64,000 bases of DNA from Ligustrum vulgare (GCA_963555705.1 OY743172.1:28767446-28831445); one strand, 5' to 3'. Positions 11,889-22,726 are shown, counted from the stretch's first letter. Notes: generated by a model from the letters alone, not told the origin. Translations and numbers: made by a program.

Positions 11889-12883
11889 TGATAAGTGTAT
11901 TTTATACATTTATTTATATATCTAAATTAGGATAAAATGTTGTCGTCTTAGAATAAATTCTATCTATTTGCTTGCTATTTGTTTACATTGCAGAAACTAT
12001 CCCAAAGTTAAGTAAACAAAGAAATTGAAGCAAATAAAGGCCAACTGGATAATTATTGGAGCTAGATTGTAGACATGAAAAAGTGCAAAGAGCCAATTGA
12101 GGAGAACAATGAATAAAATAGAAGAAATCAAAAGTATGGAGACCAAATTGTGACAATTGGAAGATGAAGGACCGAAAATGCCAATAAAAGACGAGGACCA
12201 ACTTAAAGGAATTCAAAAGTAGAAATTGCTCTTTACCGGATAAACCACGCGGCCGCGCGGTCGTGCGAAGATTTTCAAATTAACAGAATCGAAAATCAAC
12301 AAACTGTGCGGCTGCGCAGCTTTTCGTAGCCCAATGGAGATTTGGTCCATGCGCGTTTTGATACCTAATTTATCTCTTATTCTACTAGGGTTTCTCATGC
12401 ACCTATATATACAACCTTTCATGCACAAAAAATGGAGCCTTTGAAGACCTTTACATAGCCTCTAAAGTTCATAATTCATTGTTCTATCTTTCACATCTTG
12501 GAGGCGAAAATCAAGACAAATGCGGGAAAATTGAAGATTATCAACGGTGGGCGAAATCTTGGTGCAATAATTCATTTCACTTGTTAATTTGATAAATTCT
12601 ACATACGTAATTATTATTATTTCTGCATATTTATTTATTTATTGATGAACAAGTAATTTCATAGTTGGGATATTCGATGTAGCTTAGTTTTATGCTTTTA
12701 GTTCTATAACTCTAGTTTTGCACTTTCGTTGCATGTGTAGATTTTATTGTGTTTAATGCAAAAATTAATTCGCGACTAATTCATTTATTTATTGGTTTAT
12801 TTTCCTAATCCGAGAGGTGAGCTAACAACCTAAATCTAGGAATAAATTCTGATAATTGAATGAATTATTATTATTGCGATAAC
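11889..12883 (+). mobile_element. Tat/Athila-like LTR, plus orientation, right end displaced
   Basis: It starts TGATAAGTGTATTTTATAC, matching the LTR starts at 17741 and (reversed) at 7770. It has GC palindromes CGCGGCCGCG (12248-12257) and GCTGCGCAGC (12311-12320), and a TATA-like ctatatatac near 12403. The text cgagaggtgagctaacaacctaaatctagg near 12811 is of the kind seen near the 3' part of such LTRs. It is cut at 12884 by an oppositely oriented LTR of the same broad group. No end or target duplication is visible on the right. Confidence 0.6.
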
Positions 12884-13383
12884 TGTTCACTAGAAATACA
12901 TCGTAAGTGCACGTGTCGCATACAAGTAATAGTGGACTAAATGAATCCGGTTTATCAATCCCACAAGGATTGTTTATCTCAATTACACTTCATTTAATCA
13001 ATTTCAACAATAAACACACACAATAAAGTTTGATTTTTGAAATGTTCTAGTACTTAAATCAAATTCACAATTGTAAATAAAGCAAAAAATGGTGATAACT
13101 TGATGATAAAGGAGTGTTGAGATTCTTGATTCCACTTGACCATCACCTAATTGAATTTTCAACATGCAAATTGAAATGTGATTTACTAATCATGTTAGAT
13201 CCGAATTTTCAAGTTTAATCGATTACCTCTCTCGAGTGAAACCAACCATAATTAGTGGAATTAACCTAATATATCTCTATGTCGATTAAAAATACACCAA
13301 TTGCATTAAACCTTTGTGAAAATAACTCAATGGATCATCTAGGATTTAAGGTATATCTCTATCCTTAACAAAAACCTAGAGCA
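12884..13383 (-). mobile_element. Truncated Tat/Athila-like LTR, minus orientation
   Basis: It begins on the plus strand with TGTTCACTAG and the shared block taagtgcacgtgtcgca. It aligns with the first about 480 bp of the solo LTR at 6186 down to ...atccttaacaaaaacctagagca. It stops at 13383, where a tRNA-like sequence begins. Confidence 0.7.
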
Positions 13384-13560
13384 AATGTTAGTTTAATGGT
13401 AGCAAAATTCTAAGAATCATTGTACTAAACCCCTAGGGGCATGGTTCGAATCCTGCGGAAGGCAAAAATCCACTTCTGGAGAAGGCCCCAGCGAGGGAGT
13501 CAGGGGGGAGTGGAAAGACCATGAGTGCGACACGGAGAAGGCCCCAGTGAGGGAGCCGGG
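13384..13560 (+). repeat. tRNA-like sequence, possible SINE
   Basis: An A-box-like TTAGTTTAATGGTAGC (13389-13404) and a B-box-like GGTTCGAATCC (13443-13453) are spaced about as in a tRNA-derived RNA polymerase III promoter. Acceptor-stem pairing is not evident, so this is not a working tRNA gene. The 3' part repeats ggagaaggccccagygagggag twice, about 56 bp apart. No A-tail or target duplication could be fixed. Confidence 0.45.
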
Positions 13561-13569
13561 TCGTTACAG

Positions 13570-13733
13570 GTTAATTCTTTCATTTCCCACTCATGACATT
13601 CATCCCCTAATAGATAGTTATTTCCTCTCCCGGGATGCAATTCTAGAGGGTACTCTCAAATCACTCTTTTCTTTTTCCACTCTAGTTTGGGTGTGTTTTA
13701 ACGACAATTTCGACAATCTAGAAATGCAATGAC
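13570..13733 (-). repeat. Antisense fragment of the 17.7-24.6 kb element family's internal region
   Basis: The reverse complement aligns closely with 22268-22440, including cccgggatgcaattctagag and caatctagaaatgcaatgac. This is therefore part of another copy of that retrotransposon in the opposite orientation. It is cut at 13734 by the gypsy LTR. Confidence 0.8.
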
Positions 13734-14593
13734 TGATGAGATCCCGGGTGGGGAATCTCGTCGAACACGCGGAATAACGATAATTTAAAACCCTAGGAAA
13801 GATCTAAATCAAATCTGACACGAAAAATAACAAGAACACGAATAAATAGACGGAAATTAAAATAAGATTGACGGTAGGACCTGGACCCAACAATCACGAC
13901 GCAATAAATTGACGATGCGGATTGAAGAACCGAGGTTTTCGAAACGCCACAAGGGATGCCAAATTCCTTGATAAGTTTCTGATTGGAACGCCACAAACAT
14001 TCAGGAAAAATATTTGATAAGTTCTATGAATTGTTCTTCAAGAACAAGAAAAATGAATCCTCCTTTTCGAGAGAGAAAATTCTCACATTCATTCAATAAT
14101 ATCAAAGTTGTTTTTTTACAATGACAAAGAAAAGCTAATATAGTCCAAAAACGCGTCCAAAATAACCCTAGCCGCAATATACCAAAAATAAGACGCGGCG
14201 CATTTTTACGGCCGTGAAAATCTACCTTACGACCGTAATTAACCCTCGGGTCCAAAACTGATTTTAACTCTTACGGCCGTGACATTGGTTGTTACGGCCG
14301 TAAGACACCTTCTGAATAAAAACTGCCTAACTCCGTTACGGCCGTGAATTGGTTGTTACGGCCGTGCGATAGCAAAGTTACGGCCGTGAATGTAGCTGTT
14401 ACGGCCGTGAACACTGGTTTTACGGCCGAGAATGTGCTCTTGGTCACCAAACCTTAACCTTTTTTATTCGGCTCGATCCCTTTGTCTCCTCGGCTCGCTT
14501 CCAACATGAAACTTGTGTCGTTTCTCGCGTAGATCACTGTCGCATTGTCGATAGGTCGACTTCTCCTTTGGTCTCCTACTTCGGATCACATCA
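13734..14593 (-). repeat. 3' LTR of the minus-strand gypsy element
   Basis: The 860-bp repeat runs from TGATGAGATCCCGGG to GGATCACATCA on the plus strand. Its first about 495 bp recur almost identically at 17176-17670. The part at 14207-14433 contains about nine copies of the palindromic motif ttacggccgtgaa at irregular spacing. Confidence 0.85.
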
Positions 14594-14928
14594 TCCCCCC
14601 TTTGTTGGGAAGGATTCGACCTCGAATCCGTATATGGCCTCTCCTTTATGTGTCTCTTACTTTTGTTGGCTCGAGAGACCTGTTCCTGTTTTGTTCTATG
14701 CATCATACTTCGGGGTTGTTCTGTCCGGCAATTAATTTTCCCTTTGGCCTTAGTTTTGTAATTTGATTGTAGTACCTGCAAAACAGAATTAGCCAAACTA
14801 GGGAGGGATGTGTTAGCAAATGCAAATAAGCTCATTTTTGTGGTGGACTCTCTTTTCTTTTTCTTTGTACTCTCAAGCTCACCTTTTTCTGAGGTCGTGG
14901 CCTCAACTCTCTTGTTTTCAATTTTCAC
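14594..14928 (-). pseudogene. Gypsy polyprotein linker joined to an integrase tail
   Basis: On the minus strand, an acidic/basic linker with the phrase VEATTSEKGE leads into NTSLPSLANSVLQVLQ, which in related elements lies just upstream of reverse transcriptase. The frame then continues through unrelated basic text to DSRSNPSQQRGDD, which resembles the extreme C-terminus of chromovirus-type integrases, and then reaches the polypurine tract and LTR. The whole enzymatic core is therefore deleted between these points. The stop ending the gag-protease frame (14998) separates this from the upstream ORF by a frame change. Confidence 0.6.
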
Positions 14929-14997
14929 ACCCTCTCCTTTTTCTGAGGTCGTGGCCTCAACGCTCTTATTTTTTCCCTCAAACTCGCTCTTTATTTT

Positions 14998-16758
14998 CTA
15001 TTGGTCCTCTTGGACCTCTTTAGGTGTTAGCGGAGCAAGAGTGATCCTTTTTCCACCCTTCACAAAAGAATATCTATTTTTGAACCCATCATGCACCACT
15101 CTCCTATCATGCTGCCATGGCCTTCCCAATAAAATATGCCCAACATTCATAGGGACCACATCACACACCACCTCATCTCTATAACCCCCAATGGTGAATT
15201 TAATATTAACCTGCTTGTTCACCTTAAGTTCTCCCGACTCGGTTAACCACTGTAATTTATAGGGGTTGGGGTGTTTCACCTTAGGCAAGCCCAACTTCTC
15301 CACCAATAATGTGCTAACCACATTAGTACAACTCCCCCCGTCAATTACCATCCCACAAACCTTTTTCCCCACCAAACACCTCGTGTGGAAAAGATTATCC
15401 CGCTGTTCATCAATCTCAACCATCTTAGTTCGAGAATTTAGGACACGTCTATTCACAAGGGACCCTTTCACCGCATAAGTTAACCCCTCTTCATCGCTAC
15501 TACTAGCCCCAATATCTACTAACTTAGGCATTCCCTTAAATTCGTCCTCAGAACTAATTTCACCATTATCACGCAAAAGCATTGCTTTCTTATTTGGACA
15601 TTGTGACGCTATATGGCCTATCCCCAAACACTTAAAGCACTTAATATTTCTATCCCTAGTAGGTTGAGAATCAGAAATATTTTTACCTTTAGTTGTAAGT
15701 TCCTCATTTCCCTTCGGGACGTGCTCATCATTTTGATCATTCCTCGGTTGTGATGTAGGATAAGTTCCCGGTGATTGTTTAGATGTCCCCTTTCGCCTCA
15801 ATTGCCTTTCTACCTTCATTGCCATGTGCACCATGTCTTCCAGTTCCAAATAATGTTGTAACTCAACGATGTTTGCAATATCTCTGTTCAGCCCACTCAA
15901 AAATCTAGCCATTGTAGCTTCCCGATCCTCCACCACGTTGGCCCTAATCATGGCTACCTCCATGTCTCTATGATATTCCTCTACACTCCTAGAACCCTGC
16001 GTGAGCCCCTGCAACCTTTGATAAATATCCCTATGATAGTGGCTTGGGACAAACCTCTTCCTCATGATGGTTTTCATCTCACGCCATGTATCCACCGGCC
16101 CTTCACCATTCCTCCTCCGATCCTTCACCAACTGATCCCACCAATTAACCGCATAGTCAGTGAACACAACAACCGCTAGTTTCACCTTCTTTCCTTCAGA
16201 ATAATTGTGGCAATCAAACATCAATTCTACCTTCTTCTCCCAATCTAGGTAAGCCTCCGGATCACTCCTCCCATGAAAAGGTGGAATAGACATTTTTATT
16301 TTACCTAGATTATCATCTATCTCATCCCGATCACCACGATCTCTTCTATTATTCGCCCTTTCATCCCTATCTCCTCTACCCCTTCTCCTCCTTACACTAG
16401 CCACAGGTGATTGGACACTACTTCCTTCACTTGCAAACTCTTCATCATCAAACCCGTATCCATCCCTTGGATTATGCCTCCCCCTAGAATCTCTCCGGTC
16501 TTCCCTCCTAGCTCTAGGTCCCGCATGAGTTTGTTCCCTACGCAACTTGTTAATAATTTCCTCCTGCCTATCCATCCTAGTCATCAACTTCTCAAATTAC
16601 TCATGTAAAGTCTCCATCACACCTACAACATTGTTATTCACCCTATTCATACCTTCCGATCGTTTGTTGTGGCTCGTTGATGAAGCTGCTGGTTCCTTTC
16701 TGTAAATCCCCTGGTTGTCCCCAACTGATGAGGATGATGAATCCCGTCGGCTAGACAT
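14998..16758 (-). pseudogene. gag: Retrotransposon gag-protease ORF with one premature stop
   Basis: The natural start is probably the ATG at 16758-16756 (MSSRRDSSSSS). A TAA at 16599-16597, codon 54, replaces what is usually a Gln codon; reading resumes in the same frame as a 529-codon ORF from 16587. In ORF numbering: an Arg/Asp-rich region (20-95), the retrotransposon gag core (about 99-262; FHGRSDPEAYLDWE, TWREMKTIMRKRFVP, RLQGLTQGSRSVEEY), a CCHC zinc knuckle (C317, C320, H325, C330) and an aspartic protease-like domain (about 400-500). The protease has D416-G417-G418 in VIDGGSCTN and the flap-end motif ILLGRPW. The product would form particle cores and mature the polyprotein. Apart from the single nonsense codon the frame is clean, suggesting recent activity. 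Confidence 0.9.
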
Positions 16759-17161
16759 TATTAGTTTTCACAGAAATAAGTAGAAAATTCCTCACAAAAA
16801 TATATCGCTCGTGTATCACTCAAAAGAATTCCCCTTCCAAGCGCTTCAAAAACAATTCCTAAACTCAATCAAGGATAGGACACGATAGACACAAGTAAGA
16901 ACAAGAAAACTTGAAAATTGAGACAAATCCGGAATATTTCAGGAAAATAATGGAATTTTTTTTTAAACTGCTAGACAATCTGACTACGAATGTGGCGAAA
17001 AAAACGAAATTGGATTTGGACGAGAAACGAACAAGAAAAACACTTTTGAAGTTTTAGAACTGACTCTTATGGATCAAACTGAAGAAAATTATGACTGACA
17101 CGAAGAACAAGAAAAAAAAATCAAGAAAATCAAGAAACGCAAGAATCTGAAATAGATCCAA

Positions 17162-17173
17162 GCTCTGATACCA
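17162..17173 (-). promoter_or_regulatory. Primer-binding site, initiator tRNA-Met type
   Basis: On the minus strand TGGTATCAGAGC is complementary to the 3' end of plant initiator tRNA-Met. It lies two bases from the LTR that begins at 17176, as expected for minus-strand DNA priming. Confidence 0.9.
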
Positions 17174-17175
17174 AA

Positions 17176-17670
17176 TGATGAGTTCCCGGGTGGGGAATCT
17201 CGTCGAACACGCGGAATAACGATAATTTAAAACCCTAGGAAAGATCTAAATCAGATCTGACACGAAAAATAACAAGAACACGAATAAATAGACGGAAATT
17301 AAAATAAGATTGACGGTAGGACCTGGACCCAACAATCACGACGCAATAAATTGACGATGCGGATTGAAGAACCGAGGTTTTCGAAACGCCACAAGGGATG
17401 CCAAATTCCTTGATAAGTTTCTGATTGGAACGCCACAAACATTCAGGAAAAATATTTGATAAGTTCTATGAATTGTTCTTCAAGAACAAGAAAAATGAAT
17501 CCTCCTTTTCGAGAGAGAAAATTCTCACATTCATTCAATAATATCAAAGTTGTTTTTTTACAATGACAAAGAAAAGCTAATATAGTCCAAAAAGGCGTCC
17601 AAAATAACCCTAGCCGCAATATACCAAAAATAAGACGCGGCGCATTTTTACGGCCGTGAAAATCTACCTT
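17176..17670 (-). repeat. Truncated 5' LTR of the minus-strand gypsy element
   Basis: It is nearly identical to 13734-14228 (TGATGAGTTCCCGGGTGGGG start). It breaks off at ...aaaatctacctt, where the sequence jumps to an unrelated retrotransposon. Missing sequence includes the acggccgt palindrome array apart from one copy (17651-17658). Confidence 0.88.
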
Positions 17671-17740
17671 ATTTCATGTTACTTGATTGCACTAGTAGAT
17701 AATTTTGCTCGAGACGAGCAAAAGCTCAAGTTTGGGGGTG
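17671..17740 (+). repeat. Extra copy of the internal 3' end, upstream of the 5' LTR
   Basis: These 70 bp are identical or nearly so to 22657-22726, the segment just before the 3' LTR, including the polypurine-like aagtttgggggtg. A normal insertion would have host DNA and a target duplication here. The structure is therefore internal tail-LTR-internal-LTR, a truncated tandem array. Confidence 0.9.
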
Positions 17741-19699
17741 TGATAAGTGTGCTTTACACACTTATTTTGCCTTTAAATTAGCACTTTAAATGACAAATTG
17801 AGCAAATATCTACTTATTTATTTCGTCTATCGTGTAAAATTAGGTAAAAATGCATTTTGAAATAAATTGTAACTAATTGATAAAATGTGTGATATATACG
17901 TGTGTGTGTGTGCGCGTGTGTATATATATATATATATATATAAAACAGGAGAGTATGGGAGAGTGAGAGAGAAAAGGCTGCTGAGAGACAGAGAAGTGTG
18001 GGAGAGAAAAAGAAAAAGAGGAACAAGGCATGATGGGGAGCAGAAGGGAGAAAAACGAGGTACGGGTGATGCTGAGAGACAGAGAAGTGTGGGGGAGAAA
18101 AAGAAAAAAAAAACCAGGCTGCTATACATATACATACACACTGACGAGCTTGAAAGAGGGGGTAGAACAGGGGGAGTTGCTAGAGGCTGGTGACAGCAGC
18201 CTAATATTGTTGGTGACAGCAGCAATAACTATCACTGCCGGAGGTTAACAGATAGATAGAGAGATAGCCAGAGAGGAACCGGGGGGCTGGTGACAGGAGC
18301 CGCCACATGTTTTATTTGCTAGTTAGCTGCTGGAATTAGAAGATAGATAGATAGGCAGAAGGAGGAGAGGCTGGTGACAGCAGCCTAGTACTGCTGGTTG
18401 CTGATTCTTTTAGATAGAGGGCTGATATACACTTAAGGTGCTGGTTTTAGGAGGGGTTGAATTGCAGGGTGACACTGCTGGAGGGAAGGAAGCCGCTACT
18501 GCTTCTGCCTGAAAGTGGGAGCTGCTGCTGGTTCAACAATTGGTGTAAGCTGGTGACAGCAGCTTGCTGGTTAACAGAAGAGGACTGCAGAGGAGGAGAA
18601 ACCGGTGGAAAATTGGGCTGGTGACAGCAGCCTAGTTGCTGGTTTTATTTGGTAGATAGATTGGTATATAAACAGATAGGTAGATAGGCAGATAGAGGGA
18701 AAACTGGGAAGGATTTGCTGCTGACAGCAGCAAAGACTACTGGTTGGTTTGTTTAGCTGTTGGAAATTTGCTGATTGCTGGAGAAGAAGAAGTTGCTGCC
18801 AATTGGTTGTTGCTGATTCTGCTGTGCTGGGCTGCGCTGAGGACTGCAGCTGGTTGCTGCTAACCTGCTGAACGCTGCTGGAAGCCAGTGCTGTTGTTGC
18901 TGTACACTGAGGCTGATTGCTGAGCAATAGAAGGAGAAGCTGAACTGCTGCTGCAACTGAAATCTGCCACTGGTCTGGACTGCTATTGCTGCTGGTGCCT
19001 GTGCTGGATTAATGCCGACTGAATTGCTGGTTCAACCTGGGAGCAGGGACTGAAATGCAAAGAAGTGAAAGGCTGGTGATGAATGGGAAGGCTTCAGGTT
19101 GCGGCTGGACGCAACTCAAGCGGCGAGCCAAATTCACAATCTTCAAACTCCGGGTTTTTTATGTTTAATGTTTCTTGTTATTTTTATTCTCAAACTCATG
19201 TTTAGCTAAATTTTACGTGTTGGGAGGATTGACGTAATTTAAATTGCACTTAGTTAATTTAAAGTTATTTACGTAATTTGCGCTATTTAATTTCATGCAT
19301 TTTAATTATTGTCGTTTAATTTCAAGCACTTTAATTTCTGTCGTTTAATTTTGAGTATTTAAATTTATGTTTAATGTCATGCATTTATTTTTAAGTAGTA
19401 AATTTTATTTACAAAACTTGAAAATTAATTAAGTGTTGTTTAAATGAAATCATGAATCCCAACTATTTTAATTTTCCATTTTCCGCATTATCTTTAGATT
19501 TTAGAATTTACTCGTTTAAATTTCAAATTCAAAACCAAAATCCAAAACTTTATTTTGTGACTCTCTTGTTAAAATTAAATTAACTAGTTTGTGTAATCGA
19601 AGTATACATTCCTCGTGGGATCGACAACCCGGACTCAAAAAGTCCACTTTATTACTTGAACGCGACCCGTACGCTTGCGGTACACGATTTCAGCGAACA
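17741..19699 (+). repeat. 5' LTR
   Basis: It starts TGATAAGTGTGC and ends CAGCGAACA. A GT/TA microsatellite lies near 17892-17942. A GC-richer block (18160-19080) contains many copies of ggctggtgacagcagcc, which can fold as a hairpin GGCTG...CAGCC (18188, 18370, 18618; variants at 18209, 18284, 18550, 18717). Frames with GCTG-coded runs in this block are by-products of that repeat. The last 100 bp carry the shared cctcgtgggatcgacaaccc and cgcttgcggtaca blocks. Confidence 0.9.
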
Positions 19700-19705
19700 A
19701 GTTTT

Positions 19706-19723
19706 TGGCGCCGTTGCCGGGGA
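19706..19723 (+). promoter_or_regulatory. Primer-binding site, tRNA-Asp type
   Basis: TGGCGCCGTTGCCGGGGA is the exact complement of the 3' end of plant tRNA-Asp(GTC), six bases after the LTR. This primer choice is characteristic of Tat/Athila lineages. Confidence 0.95.
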
Positions 19724-19886
19724 ATGTTTTTACTTTGATTATACTTTAGTTAATTTTAGTTTTAACAATTTTTATTTTTATTTTGTTACCTTTGAATTAC
19801 CGTCACGATTCTAATCTTTCTTGTATTTGGATTTCTTTATATGCATATCTGACTTTAATATTGGTGAAGTAGGAAAGATTTTTGCA

Positions 19887-20654
19887 ATGGACAATCTTTA
19901 CGTGGGTAATGAATACATGCTTGGAGAATATTCGAGTTGTGAGATTTGTTACAAGGTGCATGATAATGGGCAATATTTGTATTCGGGCAATAATTTGTTT
20001 ATGTCTAACCTTCTTGCGTTTAGACAATATTTGAATTGCCGAAAACAAGCAATTGACACATCCGATGCTAGTTACATGCTCTTGGGAGATTGTGTACCGG
20101 AAGATTGGGATGCGGACATTACTCTTGTGGGAAAGGGTCCGCCATTTTTGAATGAAAAGGTACTTGCGAAATATTACAATGAGCTTGCCAAGTTGGATGA
20201 AGATGATATGCCTATGGGAGATACCATATTTTGGGAAGGATTTCAAATGTGGGGGTATGATCCACTCTTGGGGATAAATAGGAAAAACTTGCCGTTGCCC
20301 ATGGATTCAAATTTTGGATCGGTCATTCAATCCGAGGAGACATCAACTAAAGAAGATGAGCTTGAAGAAAATGGCAATTTAATCACACAAGATTCATATG
20401 AGGAAGTGGCAATTAATGAAGAAGAGATCAAATCAAATACTCTCAACTTCATTGATTGTCCAATAATTGATTTTGTGATTAAACCACTTGAGGAAGTGCA
20501 GGTCTATTTAGTTGAATTCGAATTGGATGGATTAGGCATTTTCCATGACTTTGGGAAGAGCAAGGTGCAAGTGCTTCGCACAAATGAAGAGTGGAGCAAA
20601 TCCAGAATAAGCACAATGGGCAGGGCATCAAAAGCTATGTTTAGAGTGCCATGA
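19887..20654 (+). CDS. Retrotransposon-encoded protein of unknown function
   Basis: The ORF encodes 256 residues from MDNLYVGNEYMLGEY; an in-frame ATG at 19821 would give 277. I chose 19887 because the added 22 residues (MYLDFFICISDF...) are hydrophobic leader-like text with no other support, but the longer form is possible. The protein is acidic. It has cysteines near the N-terminus (EICYKVHDNG, LNCRKQ), a middle segment GDTIFWEGFQMWGYDPLLG and an acidic stretch EETSTKEDELEENGN. No zinc knuckle, protease or enzymatic motif is present. It follows the primer site by about 160 bp, the place where gag normally starts, so it may be a gag-like remnant or a lineage-specific accessory protein. It is fully open in a young element. 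Confidence 0.6.
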   Translation: MDNLYVGNEYMLGEYSSCEICYKVHDNGQYLYSGNNLFMSNLLAFRQYLNCRKQAIDTSDASYMLLGDCVPEDWDADITLVGKGPPFLNEKVLAKYYNELAKLDEDDMPMGDTIFWEGFQMWGYDPLLGINRKNLPLPMDSNFGSVIQSEETSTKEDELEENGNLITQDSYEEVAINEEEIKSNTLNFIDCPIIDFVIKPLEEVQVYLVEFELDGLGIFHDFGKSKVQVLRTNEEWSKSRISTMGRASKAMFRVP

Positions 20655-22726
20655 AGTGCTTATGCGAAGAGTCGAGCTAATGACTTTAAAATAAGCGCTT
20701 AATGGGAGGCAACCCATTCTCTATCCTTTACTTGCTTTATTTTTATTTTTTGCATATTATTTACTTTCTTGCATTTTATTTACATTTTTGCAAATAAGTT
20801 GGCTAGGTCAAGTCTCTATCTTCCACATTTATTTTCCTCAAGTTGGGTAGTGTGAAATAGCTCCAATACATTCTCTTTTAATTCTAACATATACTCATAT
20901 CAAACTTTCAAAGTCAAAATTTGCTTAAAACTCATTTTTAAATCACTTGGTGCATGTGGTATTTTATCTTCAAGTGTGATTTAATATTGATGTGGATGAG
21001 CAAATTATATTGGATTTATGAGTTAGAATTGAGATGTTGAATGTAATTTTAATTTTTGGATCATTCACCATTTAATATCTACTCTTTTCTTGTGTTTTCA
21101 TAGGATGCTCACAAGGTGTTCGATGAAATGCCTCATTGGAGAAAATTATGCTCAATCGATTGGAGGTTTCAACACAAGTTTGGGGGTGGATTGATGGTGC
21201 TTGCCATGAGATTTTCACATTACCCAAGACTACTTATGAGTACCCCCACCACTTCTTGGGATGTCTAGTAACTTCTTTCCTCTTACTTTGATTTTATTTT
21301 ACACATTGAGGACAATGTGCATTTCAAGTTTGGGGGTGATTTCTTATTGTGTATTGACATGTTAGATAGCCTTGCCGGCCAGGATTACTTAGATGTTTAA
21401 AATTGTTATTGATTCATGACCAATATGCTACTTATGTCTCTTTTTACAAAATGCTTGTCCATGCAAGATCATAATTATCTTGAGCACAATAGTCATGATT
21501 CATTGTTGGTGAAGTTTGGGAATTGTTGAAGGGTGAAGAGGTTAATGGAGTAGAAGAATTAGGTTGCGAGCTTGTATTTTTAATTTTTATCAACCTATCA
21601 AATGTTTCCCAAAATCTCTAAATCTCTTCATCCGAATGTAAGATAAGTTTGGGGGTGGTCGACCCGATGAAGGAGACGGTCTAGACGTGTGGTGATTCCA
21701 TGCATGTTGGAAATAAATTTTGTGTGGAGTGTATTTCGCCAAGTATAAGCTAAGTAATGACCATATGCTAAAGTTCTAAGCCCATTTTAATTTTTGCATT
21801 GCATTGCCCTATCTCGAAGCCTTTTTGACTCGAGTAATTAAGTCCGTAGGAGTATCTTGAAACTTGGTGCCTTAAGTTTGAAACTTGGGAGTCACCGGCT
21901 GAAAGCTCGCTACATGGGTCAATTAGAAAGCTTAATGAGTAGGGTACTCACACACACACTTGAAAAAAAAAAATATATTATTGCATTTGTTTAATAAGTC
22001 TACCCCACTTCGTAGCCTTTTTGACTCGAGTTAATAAGTCCGTAGGGGTATTTTGAAACCTGGTACCCTTTGATCTAAAAAATCGGGGAGCTGCCGACCT
22101 AAAGCTCGCTACATGGGTCAATTAGAAAGCTTAAGGGAGTGGGGAAGGCACGAGCATTCATCACGCTAGTTGTTAGAAATCATGCATTTGTACTTGCATA
22201 AGGGCTTAGATGAATAGTGGGTTTGAATTGCTTAGTATAAGCTTGAATGTCGAAGCACTCATTAGTGGAGAGTCACTGCATTTCTAGGTTGTCAAGATTG
22301 TCGGTAAAACACACCCATACTATAGTGGAAAAAAGAAAAGAGTGATTTGAGAGTACCCTCTAGAATTGCATCCCGGGAGAAGAAAGAAAAATATGTATTG
22401 GGGGATGAATGTCACGAGTGGGAAAGAAAAAGAATTGACCACTAATGGTGGGTAGTTTTGACTTGAAACCTCTTTACTCATCAACATTCTCGAAACTAAA
22501 TTGACAATTGAAAGTGACTTTGCATACACACACCGATCGAACATCGGATAAGCTAAACTTCTTTTTGGTAGCATTATTTGGAATCATACTTTTGAATTGA
22601 TTATACAATTTTGCATTCATGAGTAATTTGCAAGTTATCTAACATTGTTGATCTATATTTCATGTTACTTGATTGCACTAGTAGATAATTTTGCTCGAGA
22701 CGAGCAAAAGCTCAAGTTTGGGGGTG
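20655..22726 (+). other. Non-coding internal region with repeated polypurine-like tracts
   Basis: Four copies of aagtttgggggtg occur (about 21176, 21328, 21644 and 22714). Only the last abuts the 3' LTR and would be the functional polypurine tract. Two similar blocks of about 195 bp (about 21815-21990 and 22010-22150) share agcctttttgactcgagt, agtccgtagg and gctcgctacatgggtcaatt. The motif gcttaatgggaggcaaccca at about 20697 follows the ORF. No ORF above chance is present. Confidence 0.75.

Larger units (their letters stand above)
13734..17670 (-). mobile_element. Ty3/gypsy retrotransposon, minus strand, internally deleted
   Basis: In order on the minus strand: a truncated 5' LTR (17176-17670), an initiator tRNA-Met-type primer site (17162-17173), gag with zinc knuckle and a protease domain, a degenerate linker, a short integrase-tail remnant, a polypurine tract (reverse of 14594-14603, aaagggggga) and a 3' LTR (13734-14593). 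Reverse transcriptase, RNase H and most of integrase are missing. The outer 365 or so bp of the 5' LTR are also missing: at 17670 the sequence switches into the internal 3' end of a different element. It is non-autonomous and cannot mobilise without help. Confidence 0.85.

Noticed and set aside
13384..13456. Functional tRNA gene
   Set aside because: A- and B-box-like words are present but acceptor and anticodon stems do not pair, so a SINE-like relic is more likely.
17827..18225. 132-codon minus-strand frame (and its copy at 22859-23209)
   Set aside because: It overlaps a GT/TA microsatellite and purine-rich LTR text; composition explains it.
18571..18956. Minus-strand frames rich in Gln, Ser and Ala (118 and 67 codons), repeated at 23555-23865
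   Set aside because: They arise from the ctgctg and ggtgacagcagcc repeats of the two LTRs and occur in two frames of the same block.
19803..20246. 147-codon minus-strand frame opposite the retroelement ORF
   Set aside because: It is a shadow of the plus-strand ORF; the plus strand has the right position after the primer site and a cleaner composition.
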